This document shows positions 54,811 to 64,000 of a stretch of 64,000 nucleotides of DNA, piece after piece. Under the pieces are notes generated by a model that saw only the letters and a program-made list of their open reading frames with translations, ran no database searches and was not told the origin of the DNA. Position 1 is the first letter of the stretch; every line of letters starts with the position of its first letter. A program made the translations under genes and the position numbers. Source of the stretch: Verrucomicrobiales bacterium (GTDB lineage Bacteria; Verrucomicrobiota; Verrucomicrobiia; Limisphaerales; J093); NCBI GenBank assembly GCA_015075445.1, contig JABTUJ010000022.1:82352-146351 (forward strand), read 5' to 3'.

Positions 54811-55635
54811 ATGGTCCTCAAATAACAGCTCACGAACTACACGGCCGCCGCCCTTGGTGACCTTGAATTGCGCGGCGCCGCGCCCAGCATCTTTGCCACG
54901 GCGCCGATGGCCGGTCTCAGCTCACGTTACACGTTTGTCCCGACGACGGAGATTGTCGCAGGACTGCGCGACAAGAACTGGGCGCCGGTTGCCGTCGAAC
55001 AACAACGTGTCCGCACTGCGACGCGCTTCGGATTCCAGAAGCACCTGATTCGGTTCCGTCGGGCGGAGCAGATGGATACGCTCGATGAATGGAACGTCGA
55101 ACTCGTGCTCACCAATTCGCACGACGCCGGCTGCGCCTACGTCCTGCGGGTTGGCATTTACCGCCGCATCTGCAGCAACGGGCTCGTCGTCGGCGCCGAC
55201 TCCTTCGAATCGATCCGTTTCCGCCACGCCGGCCTTGAGGCCAGCGAAGTGGTTCAGGCCAGCTACCGCATCCTGGAGTACCTGCCCAAGGTCGGAACCT
55301 TGATTGATCGGTTCCGGAACCGGATGCTCACCTCCTCCGAGGCGGAAGGTTTTGCCCGACAGGCGCTGCTGGTCCGTTTCGAATCACCCGACTCGGCGCC
55401 CGTCGAGCCGGCCACGCTGCTCGAACCCAGGCGGCCCGAGGATCAGGCCAACGACCTTTGGACCGTCTTCAACCGCGTCGGGGAGCACCTGCTTCGCGGC
55501 GGTCTCTCAGACGCACGACGCGACCGCGCCGGTCGCCTGCGCACCCTGCGCGCCCTCCGGGGCATCGACTCCAAGGTGTCCTTGAATCAGGCGCTCTGGA
55601 GCCTCGCCGAAGCTACGGCGACCCCCCAGAACTGA
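54811..55635 (+). pseudogene. DUF932 plasmid/phage-like protein with an early stop
   Basis: The natural frame begins 'MVLK*QLTNYTAAALGDLELRGAAPSIFATAPMAGLSSRYTFVPT', with TAA as codon 5 (54823-54825). It then stays open to 55635 with all DUF932 features ('VEQQRVRTATRFGFQKHLIRFRR', 'VELVLTNSHDAGCAYVLRVGIYRRICSNGLVV', 'EVVQASYRILEYL'). DUF932 (YfjQ-like) proteins are common on plasmids and ICEs. A restart at an in-frame TTG (54868) would lose about 15 residues, so a functional shorter protein is possible. Confidence 0.75.
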
Positions 55636-55652
55636 ACCTCACGGTTCCCCAC

Positions 55653-55683
55653 ACGCGCTCTCGCAACGGGAGCGCGTCTTTTT
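55653..55683 (+). terminator. Rho-independent terminator after DUF932
   Basis: ACGCGCTC-tcgcaacgg-GAGCGCGT, perfect 8-bp stem followed by CTTTTTG. It is 17 bp after the DUF932 stop. Confidence 0.85.
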
Positions 55684-56291
55684 GCACCCCGACATACGCC
55701 CCGACATACATGGTATGTAGGGATCACGGGCCCGCGCGAGAACTCGCGCGCGGCTCAACCGAGCCGTCACTGGCTCCCCCCACGTGTCGTCGGCTCACGC
55801 CCGACTTCGCGCTTTGGCCGGACGGCTATCGGACACGATCACATCGTTACCACTCGGATCTCGTCCCAAATCGCGAAGTCGGCCGCGAGCGTCGCTATCG
55901 CGCCGGCCGACACGTGGGGGGACGAAGGGTCCACGAGTGCGCCTCACGGCGACGAAGGGTCCACGACCTCCCGCCCACCCGGCCAAAGCGCCGCGCGCGT
56001 TGATCACAGCCCGGAGGGCGGGACGGCTTCGCGACCGCGAAACGACTGACGCCGCGCCGCGCTGACTGCCCCTCCCTGCCGCCGTGCGAGATCGCCCCAC
56101 ACGCGTATGTCCAGCTCCCCCGCTCGGCGACCGACACGCATACGGTCCCGGGGAGCACACCTGTCCATGGGTGGGGCGGAAGGCGCCCCCGGCTTCCGGC
56201 GTACCCACGACGTGACGCGGACCCGCTGCGGCCCAGCGTCCCCGCCGGCGCCGGCCTTGAAGCCGGTCTCGAAGGCCCGAGCCGGCTTGTC
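55684..56291. repeat. Gene-free stretch with palindromes and direct repeats
   Basis: 608 bp with no supported gene. Holds a tandem 11-bp motif CCCCGACATAC twice at 55687 and 55699, flowing into a palindromic CATACATGGTATG; a perfect hairpin CGCGCGAG-aa-CTCGCGCG (55733-55750); and a 16-bp direct repeat GACGAAGGGTCCACGA twice, 32 bp apart, near 55920 and 55952. Possible regulatory or transfer-origin-like features; nothing decisive. Confidence 0.55.
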
Positions 56292-56321
56292 ATGCCGGTG
56301 CTCGGGTGGCAGACTCCAGGC

Positions 56322-56555
56322 GTGAGACCGTACGAAGAGCTCATCCAGTTCATCGCCTCGCTGAGTCCGCGCGACGTGCTGGACTTCAAGCCGTCGGAGA
56401 CCGCGCGCCAGCGCGTGTGGGAGCTGATCGAGCGCCAGAAGTCGGCACCCTTGCCCGCCGACGAGAAGTCGGAACTGGATCACTACCTGGAGATCGAGCA
56501 CCTCATGCGATTGGCGAAGGCCCGGGCCCGCCAGCTTCTCGCTCATGCCCAGTGA
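56322..56555 (+). CDS. Small helical protein paired with HNH gene
   Basis: 77 residues from GTG 56322 (an ATG at 56292 is possible). 'PYEELIQFIASLSPRDVLDFKPSETARQRVWELIERQKSAPLPADEKSELDHYLEIEHLMRLAKARARQLLA' is all-helical. It overlaps the following HNH gene by 11 bp. I recognise this short protein as a common neighbour of stand-alone HNH genes, often a toxin-antitoxin-like or mobile pair, but its function is not known to me. Confidence 0.7.
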   Translation: MRPYEELIQFIASLSPRDVLDFKPSETARQRVWELIERQKSAPLPADEKSELDHYLEIEHLMRLAKARARQLLAHAQ

Positions 56556-56985
56556 CGTGAGCGAACGCCTGCGGCGCGAAATCGCCGACCGTGCCTATCA
56601 CGTGTGCGAGTACTGTCTTGTGCACGAGGATGATACGTTCTGGGGTTGCCAGGTGGATCACATTGTCAGCCGCAAGCACGGCGGAGCGACGGAGCCGGAA
56701 AACCTCGCTTGGGCTTGCGCCTGCTGCAACAACGCCAAGGGCACCGACGTTGCGACTTTGGTCGGGCAACCACCACGGTTGGTCCGCCTGTTCCACCCCC
56801 GGAGCGACCGCTGGGGCGACTCCTTCTCCCTGAATGGCGTGCGCATCGACCCGGCAAATGCAGTTGGCGAAGGCACGGTGAAGCTCCTCCAACTCAACCA
56901 CACGAGCCGCCTTCGGGAGCGGGAGACCCTGGCCGAATCCGGTCGCTATCCCACCATCGAGGCTCTCGCACGCGTGAAGGAATGA
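56545..56985 (+). CDS. Stand-alone HNH endonuclease
   Basis: 146 residues. HNH motif: Cys21/Cys24 ('CEYC'), Asp38-His39 ('QVDHIVSRKHGG'), and 'NLAWACACCNNAKG' (Asn53, Cys58, Cys61). Full ββα-metal fold. The rest ('RLFHPRSDRWGDSFSLNGVRIDP...GTVKLLQLNHTSRLRERE') is the typical C-terminus of this small family. Forms a pair with the overlapping upstream gene. Confidence 0.85.
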   Translation: MPSDVSERLRREIADRAYHVCEYCLVHEDDTFWGCQVDHIVSRKHGGATEPENLAWACACCNNAKGTDVATLVGQPPRLVRLFHPRSDRWGDSFSLNGVRIDPANAVGEGTVKLLQLNHTSRLRERETLAESGRYPTIEALARVKE

Positions 56986-57231
56986 GCGGGAGGATGCGGT
57001 CCACCAGGGATTGTGCCGCACAAACAATCCTCACCCTTTGGCCAAATCGGTCACAACGCCACGATCATCAGTTTTCTCAGGGTTCGAACGCACGCTGGTG
57101 CTTTGTGACCTTTTAAGCAACGGGCAGCACTTCACGGTGTGCGATGTCGGCAACTGTAGGCAGCCAGTGTTGAAGCCTTCGCCAGGATTCTGCATTGGTG
57201 ATCCCGCGAGGGCGATGCGTTTGAAAGACGG

Positions 57232-60200
57232 TCACGGCCCGCGCCAGCGGTAGAATCGTCGTTCCAGACTGGGCGCCTCCGCGTCCACGAATTCGAGCGT
57301 GCCAGACGCCGTGGTCGCAATCACCCCGATCTGCCGCCACTCGACCAAGTCTTCCGAGGCCTCGATGGTGAAGTTGAACCCACTGGTTCCGGACGCGCGA
57401 ATTCGTATCCGTCCGTCCGCCTCGACCGTAACCGAATCAATGACCGCCGGCGGGACGGGAATTGTCACGGTGGCATCGGGTGTGGCTGGCCGGCTCTCCT
57501 CGTTGCCAACGTGATCGCGGGCGACGATGATGAAGCGGTACGTTACGCCCGATGCGCCTTGGAATACCGCGCTGGTCTGCTGCGGGCCAAGGCCGGTCAG
57601 CCACGCGAAATAGTCCCCGCCGTTGGCGGAGGCAAGCAGGTCAATGCCCGCCACGCCGACGCCGCCCGAGTCGTCCTCGGTCGCCCAAGTGACGGTTACC
57701 TGGCCGTCCTCACCCGCGGTCGCGGAGGTAATCCGGCTGGTGGGCGCGTCGGCGTCGATGGTGTTGAACACCAGCGGCGTGTCGATCGGATCGTTCACGT
57801 CAAAGACGATCCGGGCGCGGTTCTCGATTCGGGTGCCGCTCGGAAGACCGGCCTTCGCGCGCACGAGGTAGCTGAGGCTGCCTTCGCCGATGCGGTTGGT
57901 GGTGTTCGGGTACAGGAAGCCGATGAGCGGGTTCTCGGGCCACCAGCCCGTGGCGGGATCCACCGTGCTGAGGCTCAACGTGGTTTTACGCGTGGGGACA
58001 TCCAGACTGGCGTCGACCTCGACCATGATGGAGTTGGTGGGCCAGAGGCCGAGGCTGAAGCCCGTCGTGTCGCCCAGGGGCAGGAGGGTTTGGTTGGTGA
58101 CGATGTAGGCGAGCCGGGTCTGGTAATGGCTCAGGCCGGAGGGGATCGAAAGGAACTGATTCGCGAAAGCGATCTCGGTCCACTCGAAGGTGCTGAGGTC
58201 GAGGTTCGGGTCGAGGGTGTCGGTGACGGTGACGCGCTGGGCCGGGGCGGTGGCGCTGGGCTGGTTCTCGAACCGGATTTGATAGGCCATCGCGCCGCCC
58301 GCCGGCAGGTAGCCCGCACTGCCATAACCCGACGGGCCGAGTTTGTCGTTGGGATCAGAAGAGCGCACCAGCATGGCGCTCAACTGTTGCGACAAGAAGA
58401 CCCGCATGTCAGGCGCACTTACGTAATAAGACAGTTCAGCATAGTGAATTAATAAGGCCAACATTTCTGGTAAGAGAAGATGTTGAAGCGCTGCTGAGCC
58501 AAGTACTATTGCAGCCTTGGAATAGAGCATTGTCCTCCATGCCTGCCACTCGTGATTCAATTGCTTGTTTTCCCAATCATTACGCAGTCTGTCCAGATAG
58601 TGATAGTATTCTTTCGCGTACTGCTTCCATTCTGGGCTCAAGTCATCCCAAGCAGGACCGCTATCCCCTTTTGACCGATCCCAAGTGTCTTGATACCGGC
58701 TACCTCCAGTTCGATCCACGAAGCTGATTGGGCTGTTCCCCGTGTATGCATAGAGATTCACTCCACCAGCTATGCCGATCGGATCCAATTGAAAGAATCT
58801 GGCGTGACTCGGCGCATAGTCTCTAGCTCGGATGAACTCCAACCCGTTTCCCCCGTTTATCACACCGAACTCGCCGACAAACTCGAACGGGTTCGGAATC
58901 GTCTCGGTCTTCGCGAGCGAGAGGCCGAACGGGTCGTAGGCGTAGGCGTTGGCCACCGCGCCGTACGGGCCGGTCAGTTCGCTGGTGTGGCCGATGGCGG
59001 AGAAGGTGTAGAAGGCCGGGTTGCCTGCGGCGTCGGTGCGCGCGAGCAGGCCGAAGCCGTGTTCGTAGCGGGCGATGAGGCTGCCGCCGCCGTCGTATTC
59101 GGCGGCCACGTTGCCGAGGCCGGTAGGGTCAACGACGTAGCGCGTGGTCTGACCGTTGTGCGTAGCGGCGATACGATTGCCGAAGGCGTCGTAGGTGTAG
59201 GTCCAGGTGTCGGTGGGCGTGGCGACACCGATGAGGCGGTTCTCCGGGTCGTAGGCGTAGGTGGTCGCCGTGGCGGATTCGGTCTTGTTGGTCAGGTTGC
59301 CGTCGAGATCGTAGCCGAACGTGTCGGCACCCACGGTCGTGTACTGGTTGAGGCGGTTGGCGGCGTAGGGCGTTGCGACACCGCGGTCCGTCACCCGAAT
59401 GCGATTGCCCGCGGCGTCGTAGGCGTAGGTCACGACCCGGCCATCCGGGTAGGTGACGCCGGTCAATTGGCCCAACGGATCGTAGGCGTACGTTTCCGTG
59501 CCAGCGAGCGTGCTCATCGACACGCGGCGGCCGGAGGTGTCGTAGGTGTAGCCGAAGCTGGAGAGCACGGTGTGATCCGCAGGGGAGTTGACGAGCGCCG
59601 TGACCTGCCCGGCAGCGTTGTAGGCGTAGGTCGTGTAGACCCCGTTGCCGAGAGTCTTGCGTTCGAGGCGGCCCGTCGGGTCGTAATCGTAGTCCACGAT
59701 CACGTGTCCGAGGCCATTCGTCATCTGGTCGAGCCGGCCCAGGGCGTCGTAGAGGTAGGCGGTGACGTTTCCGTCCTGATCGGTGCGGAGCGTGCGTCGT
59801 CCAGCGGCGTCGTAGGCGAACGCGAAGTGCTGGCCTCCAGGGTATTCGATCCTCGACAAGCGATCGGTCAGGGGCTCATAGCGAAGCCGGACGGTCTCCT
59901 GCGTGGCCGATTCCGGATTCCAGGACGTTGCTGCCGTCAGATTGCCGGCCGGGTCGTACGCGTAGGTGAAGTCGGTGATGCCCGGCGTGTCCGCGTAGTC
60001 CTTGGACGTGAGTTGGCCGGCGGGGTTGTAGGTGTACGTGATGACGCTGCCGCGACGGTTGGTGGAGGTGACGACGTTGCCGCGCGCATCGTAGGCGAAC
60101 AGTTCGCGAGAGTTGTCGGCGTAAATGATTGCGGTGAGGTTGCCGCGCGCGTCGTAGTCGTATCGCAGTCCATTACCGCGTGCGTCCACGACCCGAGCCA

Positions 60201-63200
60201 GCCGGTTGAAGTCCGGGTGGTAGGCGAAGGTGTTGGTGTGTCGCAACGGATCTTCGATGGCGGTGAGGTTGCCCAAGGCATCGTAGGCGTAGCGATAACG
60301 CTCTCCGCCCGGCCCGAGGAGTTGCCTCAGCCGGGAGGCCCCATCGTAGGCGAAGTTCACGATGCGCCCCTCGCCATCCAGCACTTGGGCGAGTTGACCG
60401 CCGAGGCCGTAAAGGAGTTGCGTGGCGCGGCCCGTGGCGTCCGTGACGGTGACCGTGCCGGCGGAATCGTAGGCGTAGGTGACTTGTTGCGCGGTGCCGC
60501 AGCAGTGTTGCGAGGTCTGGATGAGCCGGCCTTGCGCGTCGTAGGAGAACGAGTCACCTGTGCCGTCCGGATAGGTAATCTGTTGCAGCGCATGCAGGCG
60601 AGGTCCGGTCGTGCCAGCGTCGTAGGCGTAACGGGTGACCCTTCCGTCAGGCGTGGTGACCGCGGTGAGGTACTCCCGGCGAGCGCCAAAGTCGAACGGC
60701 ACGTAACTGAACGTCGTGACCCGATCGTCGTCGGGTCCCGGACCGAGCGGATCGGTAAGCCGGCTCAGACGCCCTTCGGCGTTGTACTGGAGCAGGAATT
60801 GACGCCCCCTCGAGTGGGTGAGGGAGGTGAGAAGCGCGCCGGTGTAGCCGCAGGTAATGCGATTGCCGTTGGGGTCTTCGACGTATTGGAGCGGACCGAT
60901 GGGCGCGTTGGTGGCGAAGACCCAGGTCGTGCCGTCAGCTTCGCCCAGCCGAAAGGTCCTGTTGGTGACGATCAAGGTGGCATTGTCGCCTGGCATCGCC
61001 GTGTAGCGGCCATTGCTGTACTGGCCGAAGAACCGATCGGCGCCGCCCGGTCCGCGCACCGTGACGCCGTAAGAGTTGGTGAGCGTCTGGATATAGACGT
61101 CCCAATTGTGAGACCAACCGCGGCCGAGGGGACCAAGCCGATAGCGGGAGAGAATCGGCTGGGCGTACGTGCGACGGAAGACGAGCGGGAATCCGGGCGA
61201 GGGGGCCGACGCGTCGACGGATGCGGCCAGCGTGCGCACCGGGCTCAGTGCCCCGGAGGACTGCAACACTTCGAAGTTGAAGAGCGCGCCGGGGTCGTTG
61301 GTCATTTGACCGACCTTCGCCAGGTGATTCATGTTGTCGCCCAGCATCAACAGGTAATCAGGCCAAAGGGGGCCTGACCCAGCGATCACGTTCGACCAGA
61401 CGGCGTGCCAGGCATCGGCCGCCACGGTCTCAGGGCGGGAGGCGGTTTGCAGTTCGGCCCAGTTCACCGTGAAGAGTCGTTCGGTGCCGTTGGTCCACAT
61501 GTTGAAGGGCGGGACGGAACGTAGCCCGTGACGCGGGAAATGAACGTAGCCTGGGACGCCTTCGGCGATGTCGGGCCATTCGACGAGGGTGGTGTCGTCG
61601 GCGGTGAGGCTGCCAACGCTGAACTGGACTCCCCCCTCTCCCCGGTCCTTGTGCAGACCGGCGAAGTGGATCGGGAGGCGACCACGCTCGCCGGGCAGTA
61701 GCCAGCCCGGGGCGGTGCCGGAACCGACGGCCATCGCCTGAACCGTATGGAGGGGGATGTTGACGTTGAAGGTGTAGCTCCGTGGTCCAACCCGGATCGG
61801 GCCGCCGCCGCCCCCACCACCCCCGCTGCTGCTGATCGCCGGTTGACTTGGCGCACGTCCGGGAATCGCGTCCCAATTGACCCGATGCGTGCGGATGGTG
61901 CTGTTGATGTAGGCCGTGACCTTGAGCAACGGGACGGGCATGGACCGGGTGCCGACGTTGGCGTACTCCACGTAGAGGGTTTGCCCACCCGCGGGGCTAA
62001 GGGCGGTGCCGATGATGCGCGCCTCCAGCTTGGCTTCGCCGTCGCCGATGATCCGAAAGACATTGGTCAGCACGAGGACGTTGCCGCCCTTGGTGACCCG
62101 CACGTTGTACAACTCCGAAGGCCACTCGCTGGCCGGAATGCGGAGCGCGAGGGAGGTGGGGGAGACCAGTTCGACGGCCTCGGGAATCCAGGTGCGACCC
62201 GAGGAAGTCCCGAGGAAATCCACCTTGGTGCGCCGATCGAAACCGATCCCGGTCAGGGTCGCGGTAGGCATGGCGTCCTCCATGGACGCCACCCAGAAGC
62301 GCTCACTGCGTCCACTCACAATCTCGGCGGGGGTGATGCCGGTCACAAAGACAGGGGCCATCTCGGCCGACAGTTCGAACGGGATGGAGCCAGACACTTG
62401 TTCTCCTGAGACCAGGATGTAATAGGTCCCACCTCCGGGGACCCCCGTGAGGGTGAGTTGCTGACCTCGCGTGGGCGCCACGCCTTGGAAGTCGCTATTC
62501 AGACGGGTTGGAATCGAGGCGTGGTTGACGAACAGGTGATTAACCCCGCTCGGGGCGCTCAAGGAAAGCCGGAGGCTCTCCCCGGGAGGGACGTTCAGGG
62601 CGAAGTACTGGCGGCGGCTCGTGGGCGTCAGGAAACCGGCGGCCCCGCCGCCGGCCGGAAAGTCTCGCACGCGAACGGGGATGGGATCGGACACCACGAC
62701 GTTGTTCGCTTCCACGGTCTCGCGTGTCTGGTTGCCGATGTCCGCTCGGACGAGAAGGTAATACGTTCCCGGAAGCACGCCGGGCACGTTGATGTGGGCC
62801 GATGCCGAGTAAACCTCGTTCGACGCCAGGCCGCCGGAATGGGGAACCGTGGCGAGCGGAATATCCGTGACGTTCCAGAACGGGTCGGGGGAGAGGTAGA
62901 CCGCGTCCAGCCAGTCGCCAAGCAGGGGCGCGCCCGTCACGTTTCGCCCGGTCCAGAACACGGTCGCGGCATCACCCGCCCAGAACTCGTTGGTGCTGCT
63001 GGCGATGCCGGCCAGTTCGAAGTCCACTTCGACGAGGTTGACGGTGCCTCGGTAGATGTCCTCCTCCAACTCGCCTTGAATGCCGTCGCCGTCCTGGTCC
63101 AGGACGTTGCCGGCGAGGTCGGCGAGGTGAGGGCCCATGTCGAGAATGTAGTGGCCGAGTGCCGTCTGCGGCGCGAAAGCGAAGCGAAACCGGTTGAGCC

Positions 63201-64000
63201 CCACCTCGTTGATTGAAGTGACGGGAATGGCATTGGTCGCGGGACCGATGAGCCGAAAATCGGCAGCCGAGAGGGTATTCGTGTCGATCCGCTCGGAGAA
63301 CCAGATGTCCACGGCATTGAGCGTGCCGGCGACGTCACCGGCCGGATCCTGCCGGACGATGCGTGGCGGCACGGTATCGAGGACGAGCGTGAAGTTGAAC
63401 GCGTCCTCGGGTTCGCCGGGGATGCCGTCGGCGTCCTGGTCCAACATGAAGCCTTCGGCGTCCAGGAGAGTCGGCAGAAGGGTGAAGTGATAAGAGCCCT
63501 GTTCGGACTGCGGCGGGAAGTCGAAACGGTACAGGCGATCACCGATCTCGGACACGCCCGAGCACAGGACCGGGCCAACCGGTCCCTGTATCGCGAGTTT
63601 GTCCGGGGAGAACGAGTTTGTAGCGATCGTCTTGTTGAAGTGGATGGCGATGCTGTCGTTGAACACCCGTGGCATCGGGAAGACGTAGTTGTTGGTGGGG
63701 AAGACGGGCAGTTGGCCGGGGACTGTGTACCGCGCGTGGGTTCGTGATGGCCCGGAGTACATGAAGACCGTCCCTGCTCCGCCGGGGGAGAAGGCGACGT
63801 AGCCGGGAGTCCGCACTCCGGCGGGCGCCGTGACCCTGGCCGCATCGAAGCCGCCCAGCTCCCCTGCGTACACCGCCACCCGCCCGCCGCCACCCGCCGC
63901 GATCATGGAATCGCCCCCCGCCGCCACGATCCCGCCCGCGCCCACCAACCGGTCCACCCCGATGTGGATGCCGCCCCCGCCCCCCCCCGGGCGCGGGTGG
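57232..64000 (-). CDS. Giant secreted RHS-repeat protein, N-terminus outside window
   Basis: More than 2250 residues; the 5' end runs off the right edge. Order on the protein: a glycine-rich/IgG-like start, Big-type Ig-like repeats ('NAVDIWFSERIDTNTLSAADFRL'), a CARDB domain, an RHS N-terminal module ('GFPLVFRRTYAQPILSRYRLGPLGRGWSHNWD'), many YD repeats (61 kb to 59 kb), the RHS core ('LEFIRARDYAPSHARFFQLDPIGIAGGVNLYAYTGNSPISFVDRTGG'), then an AT-richer tip of ~120 residues (58360-58715), a DUF7619-like beta domain, a fibronectin-like domain and the family C-terminal domain. RHS cores usually end near the toxin tip; here more domains follow. Confidence 0.85.
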   Translation of the reverse strand, partial: HPRPGGGGGGIHIGVDRLVGAGGIVAAGGDSMIAAGGGGRVAVYAGELGGFDAARVTAPAGVRTPGYVAFSPGGAGTVFMYSGPSRTHARYTVPGQLPVFPTNNYVFPMPRVFNDSIAIHFNKTIATNSFSPDKLAIQGPVGPVLCSGVSEIGDRLYRFDFPPQSEQGSYHFTLLPTLLDAEGFMLDQDADGIPGEPEDAFNFTLVLDTVPPRIVRQDPAGDVAGTLNAVDIWFSERIDTNTLSAADFRLIGPATNAIPVTSINEVGLNRFRFAFAPQTALGHYILDMGPHLADLAGNVLDQDGDGIQGELEEDIYRGTVNLVEVDFELAGIASSTNEFWAGDAATVFWTGRNVTGAPLLGDWLDAVYLSPDPFWNVTDIPLATVPHSGGLASNEVYSASAHINVPGVLPGTYYLLVRADIGNQTRETVEANNVVVSDPIPVRVRDFPAGGGAAGFLTPTSRRQYFALNVPPGESLRLSLSAPSGVNHLFVNHASIPTRLNSDFQGVAPTRGQQLTLTGVPGGGTYYILVSGEQVSGSIPFELSAEMAPVFVTGITPAEIVSGRSERFWVASMEDAMPTATLTGIGFDRRTKVDFLGTSSGRTWIPEAVELVSPTSLALRIPASEWPSELYNVRVTKGGNVLVLTNVFRIIGDGEAKLEARIIGTALSPAGGQTLYVEYANVGTRSMPVPLLKVTAYINSTIRTHRVNWDAIPGRAPSQPAISSSGGGGGGGGPIRVGPRSYTFNVNIPLHTVQAMAVGSGTAPGWLLPGERGRLPIHFAGLHKDRGEGGVQFSVGSLTADDTTLVEWPDIAEGVPGYVHFPRHGLRSVPPFNMWTNGTERLFTVNWAELQTASRPETVAADAWHAVWSNVIAGSGPLWPDYLLMLGDNMNHLAKVGQMTNDPGALFNFEVLQSSGALSPVRTLAASVDASAPSPGFPLVFRRTYAQPILSRYRLGPLGRGWSHNWDVYIQTLTNSYGVTVRGPGGADRFFGQYSNGRYTAMPGDNATLIVTNRTFRLGEADGTTWVFATNAPIGPLQYVEDPNGNRITCGYTGALLTSLTHSRGRQFLLQYNAEGRLSRLTDPLGPGPDDDRVTTFSYVPFDFGARREYLTAVTTPDGRVTRYAYDAGTTGPRLHALQQITYPDGTGDSFSYDAQGRLIQTSQHCCGTAQQVTYAYDSAGTVTVTDATGRATQLLYGLGGQLAQVLDGEGRIVNFAYDGASRLRQLLGPGGERYRYAYDALGNLTAIEDPLRHTNTFAYHPDFNRLARVVDARGNGLRYDYDARGNLTAIIYADNSRELFAYDARGNVVTSTNRRGSVITYTYNPAGQLTSKDYADTPGITDFTYAYDPAGNLTAATSWNPESATQETVRLRYEPLTDRLSRIEYPGGQHFAFAYDAAGRRTLRTDQDGNVTAYLYDALGRLDQMTNGLGHVIVDYDYDPTGRLERKTLGNGVYTTYAYNAAGQVTALVNSPADHTVLSSFGYTYDTSGRRVSMSTLAGTETYAYDPLGQLTGVTYPDGRVVTYAYDAAGNRIRVTDRGVATPYAANRLNQYTTVGADTFGYDLDGNLTNKTESATATTYAYDPENRLIGVATPTDTWTYTYDAFGNRIAATHNGQTTRYVVDPTGLGNVAAEYDGGGSLIARYEHGFGLLARTDAAGNPAFYTFSAIGHTSELTGPYGAVANAYAYDPFGLSLAKTETIPNPFEFVGEFGVINGGNGLEFIRARDYAPSHARFFQLDPIGIAGGVNLYAYTGNSPISFVDRTGGSRYQDTWDRSKGDSGPAWDDLSPEWKQYAKEYYHYLDRLRNDWENKQLNHEWQAWRTMLYSKAAIVLGSAALQHLLLPEMLALLIHYAELSYYVSAPDMRVFLSQQLSAMLVRSSDPNDKLGPSGYGSAGYLPAGGAMAYQIRFENQPSATAPAQRVTVTDTLDPNLDLSTFEWTEIAFANQFLSIPSGLSHYQTRLAYIVTNQTLLPLGDTTGFSLGLWPTNSIMVEVDASLDVPTRKTTLSLSTVDPATGWWPENPLIGFLYPNTTNRIGEGSLSYLVRAKAGLPSGTRIENRARIVFDVNDPIDTPLVFNTIDADAPTSRITSATAGEDGQVTVTWATEDDSGGVGVAGIDLLASANGGDYFAWLTGLGPQQTSAVFQGASGVTYRFIIVARDHVGNEESRPATPDATVTIPVPPAVIDSVTVEADGRIRIRASGTSGFNFTIEASEDLVEWRQIGVIATTASGTLEFVDAEAPSLERRFYRWRGP

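Noticed and set aside
58690..61377. 895-codon plus-strand frame opposite the RHS repeats
   Set aside because: Its V/G/R-rich periodic sequence is the antisense image of the YD repeats in the RHS protein.

Overview
The window is GC-rich bacterial DNA that looks like a Verrucomicrobiota genome (Limisphaerales/Pedosphaera-like). This is inference from gene style: Tat-exported Gfo/Idh/MocA oxidoreductases, delta-60 repeat proteins, very large secreted RHS/fibronectin proteins, and a shared C-terminal domain in three large proteins. No rRNA or tRNA gene was seen, so the phylum call cannot be checked within the window.

Layout. 1-7.7 kb is mostly housekeeping and exported proteins: the end of a delta-60 repeat protein, a Gfo/Idh/MocA oxidoreductase with an NCS1 nucleobase permease, a PurF-like protein without its N-terminal cysteine nucleophile, and a frameshifted exported fucose-isomerase-like gene. 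7.7-16.5 kb is a decaying defence zone: remnants of a DUF1156 methylase/DUF499 ATPase cassette, an AlbA-type ATP-binding gene with an in-frame amber codon, an HsdM remnant, an intact rhuM, a PQQ-propeller remnant and a ~130-bp repeat present twice. 16.5-23.3 kb (minus strand) holds a large frameshifted secreted fibronectin-type protein, a SUMF1-like protein, a DruA/DUF4338 fragment and a NERD protein.

23.9-45.6 kb is a BREX operon, brxE-brxA-brxB-brxC-pglX-[DUF262/HNH, rloA, rloB]-pglZ-brxL. Two 1835-bp copies of one IS element, in opposite orientation, split pglX and rloB. Each copy has its own direct-repeat flank, and removing the IS plus one repeat restores both frames exactly. BREX methylation should therefore be off, but the locus is otherwise intact. 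A PIN-like gene follows.

47.3-51.8 kb is a CBASS locus: a CapH-like XRE repressor and CapP-like HEAGH metallopeptidase, then DUF2188, HNH-SAVED effector (Cap5), CD-NTase and a stand-alone E2-like protein. This fits a short type II CBASS. The half-site GTAAGC/GCTTAC occurs as a palindrome before both transcription units, suggesting one shared operator.

52-57 kb looks like plasmid- or ICE-derived DNA: a Rep-like HTH gene with a frameshift, three palindromes at 23-bp spacing beside a perfect DnaA box, a PBECR-like protein, an orphan HicB, a DUF932 gene with an early stop, and a small gene/HNH pair. The window ends inside a giant RHS protein on the minus strand.
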